From NCBI GenBank assembly GCA_030147305.1, contig JASLAE010000382.1, positions 1 to 9,366 on the forward strand: a stretch of 9,366 bases of DNA, written 5' to 3'. Of this stretch, positions 1 to 6,347 are shown in pieces; the stretch's first letter is position 1; every line of letters begins with the position of its first letter. Made by a program: the position numbers and the translations under genes. Source of the DNA: Cesiribacter sp. (GTDB lineage Bacteria > Bacteroidota > Bacteroidia > Cytophagales > Cyclobacteriaceae). The notes under the pieces are model-generated. The model did no database searches, was not told the DNA's origin, and worked only from the letters and a program-made list of their open reading frames with translations.

Positions 1-368
1 TGATGGGCCAATGCATACATGGTCTCAAGAAAAAATTCTGTTTTTAAGGCTGGCTTCAGTTCAACATTGACCAATAATTCCTCCTCCCCTGCATTCCACC
101 ATTTGTGTAACACATTAGGGGAGATGGTGTAGGATTGACCAGGCGTAAGAAAAAACTCTTTTCCATTTTCCATTATTCCCAGTTTCCCTTTTACTACTTC
201 AAAACTTTCGTGCTGCAGGGGATGATAATGTTCAGGAGGTCCACTGGCTCCAACTTTCGTCGATAATTCAATTTTCAATAACTGACCTTTAGATTCTTCA
301 GCCGTAAGCAGGAATTTACATTTATCCCCGATTATCGGGTTTTCAATTATTTGATTTGTCCTGGCCAT
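1..368 (-). CDS. Cupin-domain protein (C-terminus cut by window edge)
   Basis: The first 122 codons of a small cupin are visible; the rest lies left of the window. Translation from the ATG at 366-368 gives both cupin motifs. Motif 1 is around residues 43-61, with likely metal ligands H47, H49 and E54 (PEHYHPLQHE). Motif 2 is around residues 77-92, with H88 and N92 (SPNVLHKWWN). Such single-domain cupins bind a divalent metal and may be small-molecule-binding proteins, isomerases or dioxygenases; nothing here fixes the substrate. There is no signal peptide, so it should be cytoplasmic. The leader before the ATG is A/T-rich without a Shine-Dalgarno sequence, as is usual in Bacteroidota. It follows the lipoprotein gene on the same strand after 64 bp, with no TAnnTTTG element between them, so co-transcription is possible. 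The family assignment is firm; the function is unknown. Confidence 0.9.
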   Translation of the reverse strand, partial: MARTNQIIENPIIGDKCKFLLTAEESKGQLLKIELSTKVGASGPPEHYHPLQHESFEVVKGKLGIMENGKEFFLTPGQSYTISPNVLHKWWNAGEEELLVNVELKPALKTEFFLETMYALAH

Positions 369-432
369 ATAAATTTGATTTTGTTGTTTCAATAATTTTT
401 GAGGGATTGTTAAAGTCCTGGATAACCTGTGA

Positions 433-1242
433 TTATCGCTGGGTCAGTCCCACTAAGTCAATGGTGTATTCTTTTCTCTTTTCGTCATAGCCTATGCTGT
501 AGCTGTTTGGAAAATATTTCCCGGATTGCTGATAGGAAGAAGGCTGTTGTAATGGAAAGCTTTTATTTGGTTTGGATAATAGATAGTCCATTGTGATCAT
601 AGGCTCCAGGAAAGCGACTTTTGTGTTGTATGAACCCCAGATCATGGTTTGGGTAAAGGAGTCGCCGTGCAGCTCTGGCGAAGCAGGGTCTACCCAGTGC
701 TTGCCCATATTTGGAATGGAACCAGGGAGTGGAATATAGGATGCTGGTAGGTACTGTGGCGCTGGCAGCAGTTCGGCCAGGGGGTCATTAAATCCTATCG
801 TTGCCCTTTCTTCTTCTGATATCGTGTAAAAATGCAGATCGAAGTGCGGGTGCGTGTAGATATTTTCCGGTTCGTGACCGTGAGGGTTCCAATCCAGTGA
901 AACATGGTCAAATGATGTAAGACCAGCCTGCTTTGGTAACTGCAGTGTGTAAGAACTCATCTCATGGGCCAGATTGGTTACGGCTTTTTCTGAAAGCACT
1001 ACACCCAGGGTTAGCGGCTCTCCACTTTTATTCACTTCTGTTCGTACACGTACCACACCACCACCAACAGGCACAGCAGGGCCATAGAAGGTAGTAGTTT
1101 GGGTAGAGGGGTTGTACACTGCATGTTCATCTTGTAGCGAAGGGCTTGCATATTCTTTGTCTTCACAGCTGGCTGCTAACAGTAGGAGCATGCCGGCCAG
1201 TAGAATGTTGTTGAAAGTTTTGAAATAAGGTAGTGTTTTCAT
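433..1242 (-). CDS. His-rich lipoprotein, TTHB210-like/DUF5602-type
   Basis: This encodes a 269-residue lipoprotein. I chose the ATG at 1240-1242 rather than the one at 1291-1293 because it puts a signal peptide at the N-terminus: charged start, hydrophobic stretch at about 13-24, and lipobox LAASC with Cys26. The residues after Cys26 are EDKE, resembling the acidic surface-export signal known for Bacteroidota lipoproteins, so an outer-membrane and possibly cell-surface location is inferred. The middle is His-rich: NPHGHEP at 119-125, HPHFDLHFY at 131-139, then PNMGKHWVDPASPE at 177-190 and EPMIT at 213-217. From memory this pattern matches TTHB210-like (DUF5602) proteins, whose biochemical function is not established; I could not run a profile search. 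The clustered His and Asp residues suggest metal binding, but that is inference. The gene is 172 bp downstream of the SDR gene on the same strand. Confidence 0.8.
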   Translation of the reverse strand: MKTLPYFKTFNNILLAGMLLLLAASCEDKEYASPSLQDEHAVYNPSTQTTTFYGPAVPVGGGVVRVRTEVNKSGEPLTLGVVLSEKAVTNLAHEMSSYTLQLPKQAGLTSFDHVSLDWNPHGHEPENIYTHPHFDLHFYTISEEERATIGFNDPLAELLPAPQYLPASYIPLPGSIPNMGKHWVDPASPELHGDSFTQTMIWGSYNTKVAFLEPMITMDYLLSKPNKSFPLQQPSSYQQSGKYFPNSYSIGYDEKRKEYTIDLVGLTQR

Positions 1243-1383
1243 GATTTTACTGTGTGAATTGATGATTGATAAATGATGGATGCTTTTGATCATCTAGTCT
1301 TGAAAAGAGCAGATACACATATGGAATGCTAAGACAGGCGTCTAGTACTTCTTGCAGCATCTGCCTCAGTATTATTATGGGTG

Positions 1384-1414
1384 CCCGGTGGTACCAGACG
1401 TAGCTGGTAGCGGG
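1384..1414 (-). terminator. Hairpin directly after the SDR stop codon
   Basis: An inverted repeat abuts the SDR stop codon (1415-1417). The inner arms are TACCAG (1392-1397) and CTGGTA (1404-1409) around a 6-nt loop. The outer arms are CCCG (1384-1387) and CGGG (1411-1414), with small unpaired bulges between inner and outer stems. In the minus direction no T-run follows, so this may be a weak terminator or an mRNA-stabilising hairpin rather than a classical intrinsic terminator. Confidence 0.35.
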
Positions 1415-2293
1415 TTATATGAGGGCAGGAACTGGCTGAAAAAAGGTTTTGTGATCTTCCAGGAATGCTGCGTAGCTCCGGGGGGCTCTGCCCAGCACCC
1501 TGCTTAAGGTTGCCAGCTCTTCATCCGAAGCAGCAAGCCCCTTTTCCTGAAAAAGGCGGTACATAATAGTCCAGTCATCTACGATCCACTCGGGCACAAA
1601 CAATTTGGTTTGTTCAGCCCAGGACACTAAATCGTTGCCGGCATAGCGCACATCCATGCCCAACTGTTCGCCCAGAATCCGGGCCGTTTCTGCACCATTC
1701 AAAACATCCGGACCAGCTAATGGTATGGAGGCACCATCCAGTTGAGTGGAAAACAGGGCCTTTACGGCTACTTCTGCAATGTCGCGCACATCAACCCGGC
1801 TCAGCCCAATAGTGCCGATCGGCTGTGGGTATACACCGTACTGCAGGATGGACTCTTTGAACCAGAAGTCGTTTTGATAAAAGTTATTCGGACAAACAAA
1901 GGTATAGGGCAAGCCTGAAGCCTGTATTGCTTTTTCAATCACAACTTTTACGGCTACATGCGGAATTTCCTGGAATTCATGTGCACGATGGATGCTCTGG
2001 TATACGATTTTGCTAACCTTTGCTTGTTTGGCTGCAGCAATGGCATTCTGGGCCTGTTTCACTTCTGTGAGGCTATGCGCATTTAGCATATAAACTCTGT
2101 CAATGCCTTCAAAAGCAGCGGGGAGACTGGTGGGGTCGTTCAGGTTACCAAGAACTGCTTCTACGCCCTGGGAGAAGGTTGCTGCTTTTTCGGGCGAGGT
2201 GGTAAGTACCCTTACCTGCTGATTATTTTTTAATAGTTCTTTCACTACCTGGCTACCGACTGTGCCGGTGCCACCAAATACTAATGTCTTCAT
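1415..2293 (-). CDS. NmrA-like NAD(P)-binding atypical SDR oxidoreductase
   Basis: This is a 292-residue cytoplasmic Rossmann-fold protein. The N-terminus has the dinucleotide-binding motif GGTGTVG at residues 7-13, right after the first beta strand (KTLVF). Later landmarks fit the NmrA/quinone-oxidoreductase-2-like branch of atypical SDRs: a YQSIH segment near 98-102 at the end of the fourth strand, CPNNFYQND near 134-142 (compare the PNFFMQN-type motif of the family), and VDVRDIAEVAV near 168-177. The length is normal for the family. Members reduce quinones or azo compounds or act as redox sensors by binding NAD(P) without catalysis; which applies here cannot be told. The start at 2291-2293 lacks a Shine-Dalgarno sequence. 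A TAGCTTTG element about 30 nt upstream suggests its own promoter, separate from the kinase operon that ends 129 bp upstream. Confidence 0.88.
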   Translation of the reverse strand: MKTLVFGGTGTVGSQVVKELLKNNQQVRVLTTSPEKAATFSQGVEAVLGNLNDPTSLPAAFEGIDRVYMLNAHSLTEVKQAQNAIAAAKQAKVSKIVYQSIHRAHEFQEIPHVAVKVVIEKAIQASGLPYTFVCPNNFYQNDFWFKESILQYGVYPQPIGTIGLSRVDVRDIAEVAVKALFSTQLDGASIPLAGPDVLNGAETARILGEQLGMDVRYAGNDLVSWAEQTKLFVPEWIVDDWTIMYRLFQEKGLAASDEELATLSRVLGRAPRSYAAFLEDHKTFFQPVPALI

Positions 2294-2322
2294 GTTGTTG
2301 TGTGTTTGAGTTTAACATGAAG

Positions 2323-2330
2323 CAAAGCTA
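2323..2330 (-). promoter_or_regulatory. Candidate Bacteroidota -7 element for the SDR gene
   Basis: On the minus strand this reads TAGCTTTG, an exact match to the Bacteroidota -7 consensus TAnnTTTG, placed 29 bp before the SDR start codon. That would give a short leader of roughly 20-25 nt. I do not see a TTTG -33 element at the usual distance, so the call rests on the -7 match and its position in an intergenic gap. Confidence 0.35.
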
Positions 2331-2422
2331 AAGCAGGCCTAATGCCCTTGTTTTAAAAAGGCATGAGTAGACAGATAAACGGTGTGGATGGAAAAAATTT
2401 CAGCGTGAATGAATAAGTCCCT

Positions 2423-3745
2423 TTAACAGGTAGGGAAGAGTAGCTCGATGTTGGTGCCTTTTTGAGGTAGGCTGCTGATGTAGAGGCTGCTATTGGTAAG
2501 CCGTAAAAATTCGCGCACTAACACCATGCCCAAGCCAATGCCTTTTTCTTTGGCTGTTCCCCGGGAGCTTTTGCCTTCTTTCAGGGAAAAAAGATCCTGT
2601 AATTTTTGTGCATCCATGCCAATGCCACTGTCGCTGATGGTAATGTGTGTTTTATCATCTCGCAGTTGTGCCTGTAAGTTTATGGTGCCACCCGCAGAGG
2701 TGAACTTTACAGCGTTGCTTAAGATATTGCGTAAAATCGTGAGAGTGGCATTTCTATCTGCATAGAGCATAAGTCCATCTGGGCAACTTGTATGGATGGT
2801 AATGTTTTTGGAAGCAGCCATTTCCTGATAGACTTCCAGCACCTCATCAAAAAGTGTTGCTACAGGAAGTTGCTCTGGCTGTAGCTGCAGATCGCCTGTT
2901 TGGGTAATGGACCAGTTCAGGAGATTGTCCAGCATATAATTGATGCCCCAGGCAGCGCGAGAAATGCGACAGCCCAGCTCATGGAGCTGCTGTAGGTCTC
3001 CCTTGTTATGATAATAACTAATAAGATCTGTAGCATTTTGCAGGGAGGCAGCCGGGCTTCGCAGGTCGTGGCCGATGATGGAAAAAAGACGGTCCTTGCT
3101 GGCATTGAGGTGCTCAAGCTCCTGCCTTTTTGCCTCCAGTGCCGCTGTTCGTTCCTGAACCTTTTGCTCCAGTTGCTCTAATATAATGGCATTCTGAATT
3201 GCACTTGCCAGCAATTGGGAGAGTGTCATCAGGAATTCTTCATCTTCCCGTTTAAAAAAGGTTATGTCCTCGCTTTCTATGGAAAGCACCGCTACCAGTT
3301 CGTCATTAGATAGCAGCGGAATGGCTACCTGGCTTTCTACATTTTTAAGGCCAGGTAGGGGATAAGCCTTTACAGCTTCGGGAAACCCCGCGCTTGCCTG
3401 CAGATAAAGCCTTCGTCGCGAGATATTGTTCATGCGTAATTTGCGTTTACGCTGCGCCACGACGCCAATAATGCCTTCTCCCATTTTCACCTGGGTGCCC
3501 AGGCCCTGCTCTTCGAACCCCCTGCTGGCAAACACCCGTAGCGTTTGCTGATCGGGGTCGGGTAGCAGCAGCATGCTGTGCTTCAACTGAAAACTCTCAT
3601 CCAGCATCTCCAGAATGTTAGCCAGCTTATCCTTCAGCGTGGAGAGCCTGCTTAACTCAACAGAAAGCCGTCGGAAAATGTCGTTTTTCAGTTTTTCCAG
3701 TTTCAACTCCTCAAGAAGAGTGTCTTGGGTCTGCAGCTGCTCCAT
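2423..3745 (-). CDS. Soluble GAF-domain sensor histidine kinase
   Basis: This is a 440-residue kinase with no signal peptide or membrane segment, so it is cytoplasmic. Domains in order: an N-terminal helix (about 1-35), a GAF domain (about 35-188, including VAIPLLSNDELVAVLSIES), a coiled-coil linker (about 188-217, EQKVQERTAALEAKRQELEH), a HisKA dimerisation domain with H-box FSIIGHDLRSP and phosphorylated His226, and a HATPase domain. The ATPase shows the N box (RNILSNAVKF, N340 and N344), G1 (DSGIGM from D372) and G2 (GIGLGM from G402), so all catalytic motifs are intact. No receiver domain is attached. Its start lies 2 nt after the stop of the upstream FMN-fold gene, so translation is probably coupled. 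It is the last gene of the four-gene operon that begins with a LytTR regulator, its likely phosphorylation partner. The GAF ligand is unknown. Confidence 0.93.
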   Translation of the reverse strand: MEQLQTQDTLLEELKLEKLKNDIFRRLSVELSRLSTLKDKLANILEMLDESFQLKHSMLLLPDPDQQTLRVFASRGFEEQGLGTQVKMGEGIIGVVAQRKRKLRMNNISRRRLYLQASAGFPEAVKAYPLPGLKNVESQVAIPLLSNDELVAVLSIESEDITFFKREDEEFLMTLSQLLASAIQNAIILEQLEQKVQERTAALEAKRQELEHLNASKDRLFSIIGHDLRSPAASLQNATDLISYYHNKGDLQQLHELGCRISRAAWGINYMLDNLLNWSITQTGDLQLQPEQLPVATLFDEVLEVYQEMAASKNITIHTSCPDGLMLYADRNATLTILRNILSNAVKFTSAGGTINLQAQLRDDKTHITISDSGIGMDAQKLQDLFSLKEGKSSRGTAKEKGIGLGMVLVREFLRLTNSSLYISSLPQKGTNIELLFPTC

Positions 3746-3747
3746 AT

Positions 3748-4164
3748 CTATGCAGGATTTCTACCATCAAAAATTAGGTCGCAAGCGATAAGATTACAGA
3801 TCAAAGCCGAATGTAGGCTAAATTGAATATGCTCCGGAGTGGCCAGTGCTAAGAGTTGCATTTCCATCTCTTCAAAAACTGACCCATCCTGTTTCTCTTC
3901 CGTAAATTCTAAAGAGAGCCTCCAGAGGGTAAGGTCATCGGGATTGGTTACAAAAGCAGTAAAGACTGGATTCACCAGCAGGTTACGCCAGGTTTTATTC
4001 ATGAACTGGTAAGAAATGGCCACCTGGTGCTCATTTACATAAAAGAGCTGAGACATAAAGGTTACGTTGGGCGTTCCTTCGGCATCACAGGTGCCAACCG
4101 TGAATGGAATAGCGCCATCTAGTGAACTTCTGATTTCCTGGGGAATGGTGATTGCTGTTGCCAT
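3748..4164 (-). CDS. Pyridoxamine-phosphate-oxidase-like FMN split-barrel protein (second of pair)
   Basis: This 138-residue protein has the PNPOx-like split-barrel pattern. IPxxIRSSLDGAIPFTVGTCD at about 7-27 is followed by AEGTPNVTFMSQLFYV (28-43), then QVAISYQFMNKTWRNL (47-62) and NP at 65-66. In family members, the NKTxRN segment (N56 to N61) and the preceding strands contact the FMN phosphate. The same sequence style occurs, as I recall, in larger proteins where this domain is fused to GAF and a signalling output. Here it stands alone, with the GAF kinase starting 2 nt downstream, so it looks like a split version of that fusion. It is unlikely to be true PdxH; a flavin or other cofactor sensing role is inference. 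The C-terminal tail (residues 119-138) is Cys-containing (C123, C128). The start ATG at 4162-4164 lies 9 nt after the previous gene. Confidence 0.85.
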   Translation of the reverse strand: MATAITIPQEIRSSLDGAIPFTVGTCDAEGTPNVTFMSQLFYVNEHQVAISYQFMNKTWRNLLVNPVFTAFVTNPDDLTLWRLSLEFTEEKQDGSVFEEMEMQLLALATPEHIQFSLHSALICNLIACDLIFDGRNPA

Positions 4165-4173
4165 GGGCTCTGA

Positions 4174-4641
4174 TTACCTGATTTTAGTGCCTGTACCTGT
4201 TTTGGGGGTTTGCTCAAAAATGGCTTCTCCTTTCATGCGAATGGCAATACTGGGCTCCCGGTAGTAAGGGGCAAACCTGGGGCCTGCTTTTATGCCAAGT
4301 CCCCTCATGCACTGGGCAAAACCTTCAATGTAATTCTTCTGGTAACTCATTTCCTCAGTAGTACAAGATCTATATCCCAGAAAAGTGCCTTTTACCTGGT
4401 ACGATTCGTAAGTGCTGGTTGAAGCAAATAAAAAGCTGAGCTTATTATTTTCAGCCAGGTTACTGAGCAGGGTGTGGGCGTACTGCTCTGGGATAAAGAG
4501 ATTAAGGTGTATCCCATCTAGTGCCGGGAGCGCACCGCTAAGTCTCGCAACTTCAGTTTTAAAATCCAGGGAACAGCTGCTTGCCCACATTGAGGTGTCA
4601 TGCGCATGAAAAAGTTTCAGTTGTGGTTCTTTCAGTAACAT
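4174..4641 (-). CDS. Pyridoxamine-phosphate-oxidase-like FMN split-barrel protein (first of pair)
   Basis: This is a 155-residue soluble protein, distinct in sequence from the following gene but of the same broad fold. Visible marks are LNLFIPEQYAHTLLSNL at about 46-62, a strand NNKLSFLFAS (65-74), YESYQVKG at 78-85 (the QVKG turn typical of PNPOx-like barrels), and a C-terminal EQTPKTGTG at 143-151 resembling the QTPGPGAG tail of this group. No catalytic residue for pyridoxal phosphate synthesis can be assigned. The gene starts 23 bp after the response regulator stop and ends 9 bp before the second FMN-fold gene, so it is the second gene of the signalling operon. The two barrels could pair as a heterodimer, since members of this fold form dimers with FMN at the interface; this is inference. 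Confidence 0.8.
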   Translation of the reverse strand: MLLKEPQLKLFHAHDTSMWASSCSLDFKTEVARLSGALPALDGIHLNLFIPEQYAHTLLSNLAENNKLSFLFASTSTYESYQVKGTFLGYRSCTTEEMSYQKNYIEGFAQCMRGLGIKAGPRFAPYYREPSIAIRMKGEAIFEQTPKTGTGTKIR

Positions 4642-4664
4642 GTGCAGCAGCTTGGTATGCAGAG

Positions 4665-5399
4665 CTAAATGGTTGTAAAGTGCGAAAATAAGCTTGCCTT
4701 ATAGGACTTACTCACGGGTACCTGCTTTCCGGCTATTTCAAGACAGTTTTGCTGGGGTAGTATTTTGTCTACAGCCTCCAGGTTGATGATGTAGGAGCGG
4801 TGTACCTGCAAAAAAAGCTCCTGGGGTAATTGCTGCATCAGGCTCTTCAGTTGCGTACTGAGTAAATGCTTCTTGTTGCGGGTATAAACATAGCAGTATT
4901 TATCGTAAGCTTCTATCAGTAGGATATCCTGCAGCAGTAGCTTCACCAGGCTGGTACCCTCTTTTACAAATACTGCTTTTAAGGGTGATGCCTGGATCGG
5001 TTTTCTCCTGATTTGGTGTGCCTCTTTTTGGCTTCGAAACACAGCCAGCTCAATGGCTGCCTGCAGGTGCTCAGGAGCATAAGGCTTTATAAGATAAGCG
5101 TCCGGTAATGTTTCCTTGGCTTTTTTGAAAATAGCTTCCTCTTTAAAGGAGGTGACATAAATGACCGGAATATCTGCAAGCTCATTGATCTTCTTTACCA
5201 GGTCTATGCCTGTTTCTTCAGCTCCAAGGTCAATATCCATCAGGAGCACATCCGGCTGGGTGGCTCTGAGCTGGCGCAGCAGTTCATCGGGTGTGTCTAC
5301 AACATCAATGAGCTCATACCCCAACTGGTCCATGACCATCCTTAGCTTATCCGCGTGCAGTTCATCGTCTTCAACAGCAAGAACTCTGATTTTTGCCAT
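4665..5399 (-). CDS. LytTR-family response regulator (receiver plus LytTR DNA-binding domain)
   Basis: This is a 244-residue two-component regulator. The receiver domain spans about 3-122: acidic pair D11/D12, phosphoacceptor D55 (LLMDIDLG), T83 (YVTS) and K105 (LIKPY) are all present, so phosphorylation should work. After a basic linker (about 123-140), a LytTR domain fills 142-244, marked by DILLIEAYDKYCYVYT (158-173), FLQVHRSYIINL (196-207) and VPVSKSYK (227-234). LytTR domains bind pairs of 9-bp direct repeats spaced by about 12 bp, and a repeat of that form lies in the upstream divergent region at 5613-5642. The gene leads a four-gene operon that ends with a GAF kinase. LytTR regulators more often pair with membrane LytS-type kinases, so a soluble HisKA partner is somewhat unusual. 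Confidence 0.94.
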   Translation of the reverse strand: MAKIRVLAVEDDELHADKLRMVMDQLGYELIDVVDTPDELLRQLRATQPDVLLMDIDLGAEETGIDLVKKINELADIPVIYVTSFKEEAIFKKAKETLPDAYLIKPYAPEHLQAAIELAVFRSQKEAHQIRRKPIQASPLKAVFVKEGTSLVKLLLQDILLIEAYDKYCYVYTRNKKHLLSTQLKSLMQQLPQELFLQVHRSYIINLEAVDKILPQQNCLEIAGKQVPVSKSYKASLFSHFTTI

Positions 5400-5484
5400 G
5401 TTTCAGAAGCATTATTCTCAGTTCGAATATACTTATTTTTCCATTTACCTTTTACCAGGCATTCGCAAAGCATAATCAAATATT

Positions 5485-5492
5485 CAAATTTA
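5485..5492 (-). promoter_or_regulatory. Candidate -7 element for the regulator operon
   Basis: On the minus strand this reads TAAATTTG, an exact match to the Bacteroidota -7 consensus TAnnTTTG, 85 bp upstream of the response regulator start. It implies a leader of about 80 nt. A clear TTTG -33 element at the expected spacing is missing, so confidence is modest. Confidence 0.35.
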
Positions 5493-5612
5493 CAAGCGGT
5501 CTTATGTTTCTGATGAATAAACCTAAGCTGGTCACCGTTTTTCATTATTGATGAATATTCTTACTGGTCTTGCTATTGCCAGTTCCTTCAGGCATTCACG
5601 CATATATTCATT

Positions 5613-5642
5613 CCACTCACTCCTTTTTCTTAACCACTCACT
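5613..5642. promoter_or_regulatory. Candidate LytTR operator: 9-bp direct repeats with 12-bp spacer
   Basis: CCACTCACT occurs at 5613-5621 and again, identically, at 5634-5642, separated by exactly 12 bp (5622-5633), a 21-bp period or two helical turns. Known LytTR regulators such as AgrA and ComE bind two 9-bp direct repeats with about this spacer. The bases do not match the AgrA consensus, which is not surprising for a distant regulator. The site ends 92 bp before the cytochrome c start and just upstream of its weak promoter candidate, a position suited to an activator. The repeats are of low complexity (CACTC-rich), so chance remains possible. Confidence 0.4.
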
Positions 5643-5673
5643 TCTATTGTCGATGGCTCATAGGCTGTAAGCG

Positions 5674-5681
5674 TACTTTTA
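5674..5681 (+). promoter_or_regulatory. Weak candidate -7 element for the cytochrome c gene
   Basis: TACTTTTA matches the Bacteroidota -7 consensus TAnnTTTG at every fixed position but the last and lies 53 bp before the cytochrome start. A TTG at 5647-5649 is too far upstream (24 nt) for a normal -33 element. This is the best candidate in the region, but weak. Confidence 0.2.
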
Positions 5682-5734
5682 GTCCGGATTAACAAATCAA
5701 GACATCCTTACAGACATTTAAACCTTTTAGCGCC

Positions 5735-6328
5735 ATGAAAAAAGACTTGATCATTCAGCTGGCAGTATTGATTGCCGCGGGGGCCCTACAAACCTCATGT
5801 TCTAAACCCGAGCCCACAGAAAAAGTACAGGCAGCCACAGCTAAGGCCAGTGAAGAGGAGATTTTAAGGGGTGAGTATCTGGTAAATATCATGGGCTGCC
5901 ACGATTGCCACTCACCAAAGGTAGTTGGTGAAAAGGGGCCGGAGCCAGACCCTGAAAGGCTTTTGTCTGGTCACCCTGCTAACATGCCTCTGGGAGATGT
6001 GGATGTCTCACAGGTGGGCCCCTGGGTGTTTTTTAATGCGCATAATACGGCGGCTGTTGGCCCATGGGGTGCTTCCTTTGCGGCAAACATCACATCGGAT
6101 GCTACAGGAATTGGTAACTGGACAGAAGAACAGTTTTCTAATGCTATGCGAAAAGGTAGGTATAAGGGACTGGAAAACGGCAGAACATTATTACCTCCAA
6201 TGCCATGGCCTATGTTCTCCAAACTTACCGATGGTGATGTAAGTGCCATTTTTGCTTACCTGAAGACGGTAAAGCCTGTTAAGAACATACCACCTACACC
6301 CATGCCGCTGGAAGCTTTTAAATATTGA
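5735..6328 (+). CDS. Monoheme cytochrome c lipoprotein
   Basis: This 197-residue exported electron carrier starts with MKKDLIIQLAVLIAAGAL, and lipobox-like QTSC places the lipidated Cys at residue 22, so it should be membrane-anchored on the periplasmic side. The heme c attachment motif is CHDCH at 55-59 (C55, C58, axial H59). The distal Met ligand is probably M156 in LLPPMPWPM, with M160 an alternative. The C-terminal helix SAIFAYLKTVKPVKN is typical of the c-type domains found in dehydrogenase-associated cytochromes. Only one heme site is visible. It is transcribed divergently from the LytTR/GAF kinase operon, with a possible LytTR site in its upstream region, and is monocistronic, since a strong hairpin follows 19 nt after its stop. 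Its electron donor and acceptor are unknown. The leader has no Shine-Dalgarno sequence. Confidence 0.92.
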   Translation: MKKDLIIQLAVLIAAGALQTSCSKPEPTEKVQAATAKASEEEILRGEYLVNIMGCHDCHSPKVVGEKGPEPDPERLLSGHPANMPLGDVDVSQVGPWVFFNAHNTAAVGPWGASFAANITSDATGIGNWTEEQFSNAMRKGRYKGLENGRTLLPPMPWPMFSKLTDGDVSAIFAYLKTVKPVKNIPPTPMPLEAFKY

Positions 6329-6347
6329 ATACCCACTCCTAAGGCAA

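Larger units (their letters stand above)
5400..5734. other. Divergent intergenic regulatory region (335 bp)
   Basis: This stretch separates the minus-strand regulator operon from the plus-strand cytochrome c gene and must hold both promoters. I find no convincing gene in it. Visible items are a TAnnTTTG match for the operon (5485-5492), a weaker match for the cytochrome (5674-5681), the 9-12-9 direct repeat at 5613-5642, a small inverted repeat ACTGG/CCAGT (5563-5567 and 5579-5583), and repeated short words TGATGAATA (5511-5519, 5549-5557) and CAGGCATTC (5456-5464, 5589-5597), which could be chance. Confidence 0.7.

Noticed and set aside
1243..1293. Upstream ATG extending the His-rich lipoprotein by 17 residues
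   Set aside because: It would bury the signal peptide behind a polar, His- and Ser-rich stretch; the start at 1242 gives a canonical lipoprotein signal.
2341..2363. Imperfect inverted repeat ATGCC/GGCAT after the kinase gene as a terminator
   Set aside because: The stem is only 5 bp plus a mismatch, the loop is A/T-rich, and no T-run follows on the minus strand.
2493..2765. 90-codon open frame on the plus strand
   Set aside because: It is antisense to the ATPase domain of the histidine kinase, whose catalytic motifs prove the minus-strand reading.
3748..4641. The two barrel genes as one pyridoxine-phosphate oxidase (pdxH) broken by a frameshift
   Set aside because: Each has its own start, full barrel pattern and a spacer of 9 nt, and the two match different PNPOx-like subtypes, so they are two genes, not halves of one.
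5456..5597. Repeated 9-mers CAGGCATTC and TGATGAATA as operators
   Set aside because: Their spacings (133 and 38 bp) fit no known regulator geometry, and a few such matches are expected by chance in an A/T-rich region.
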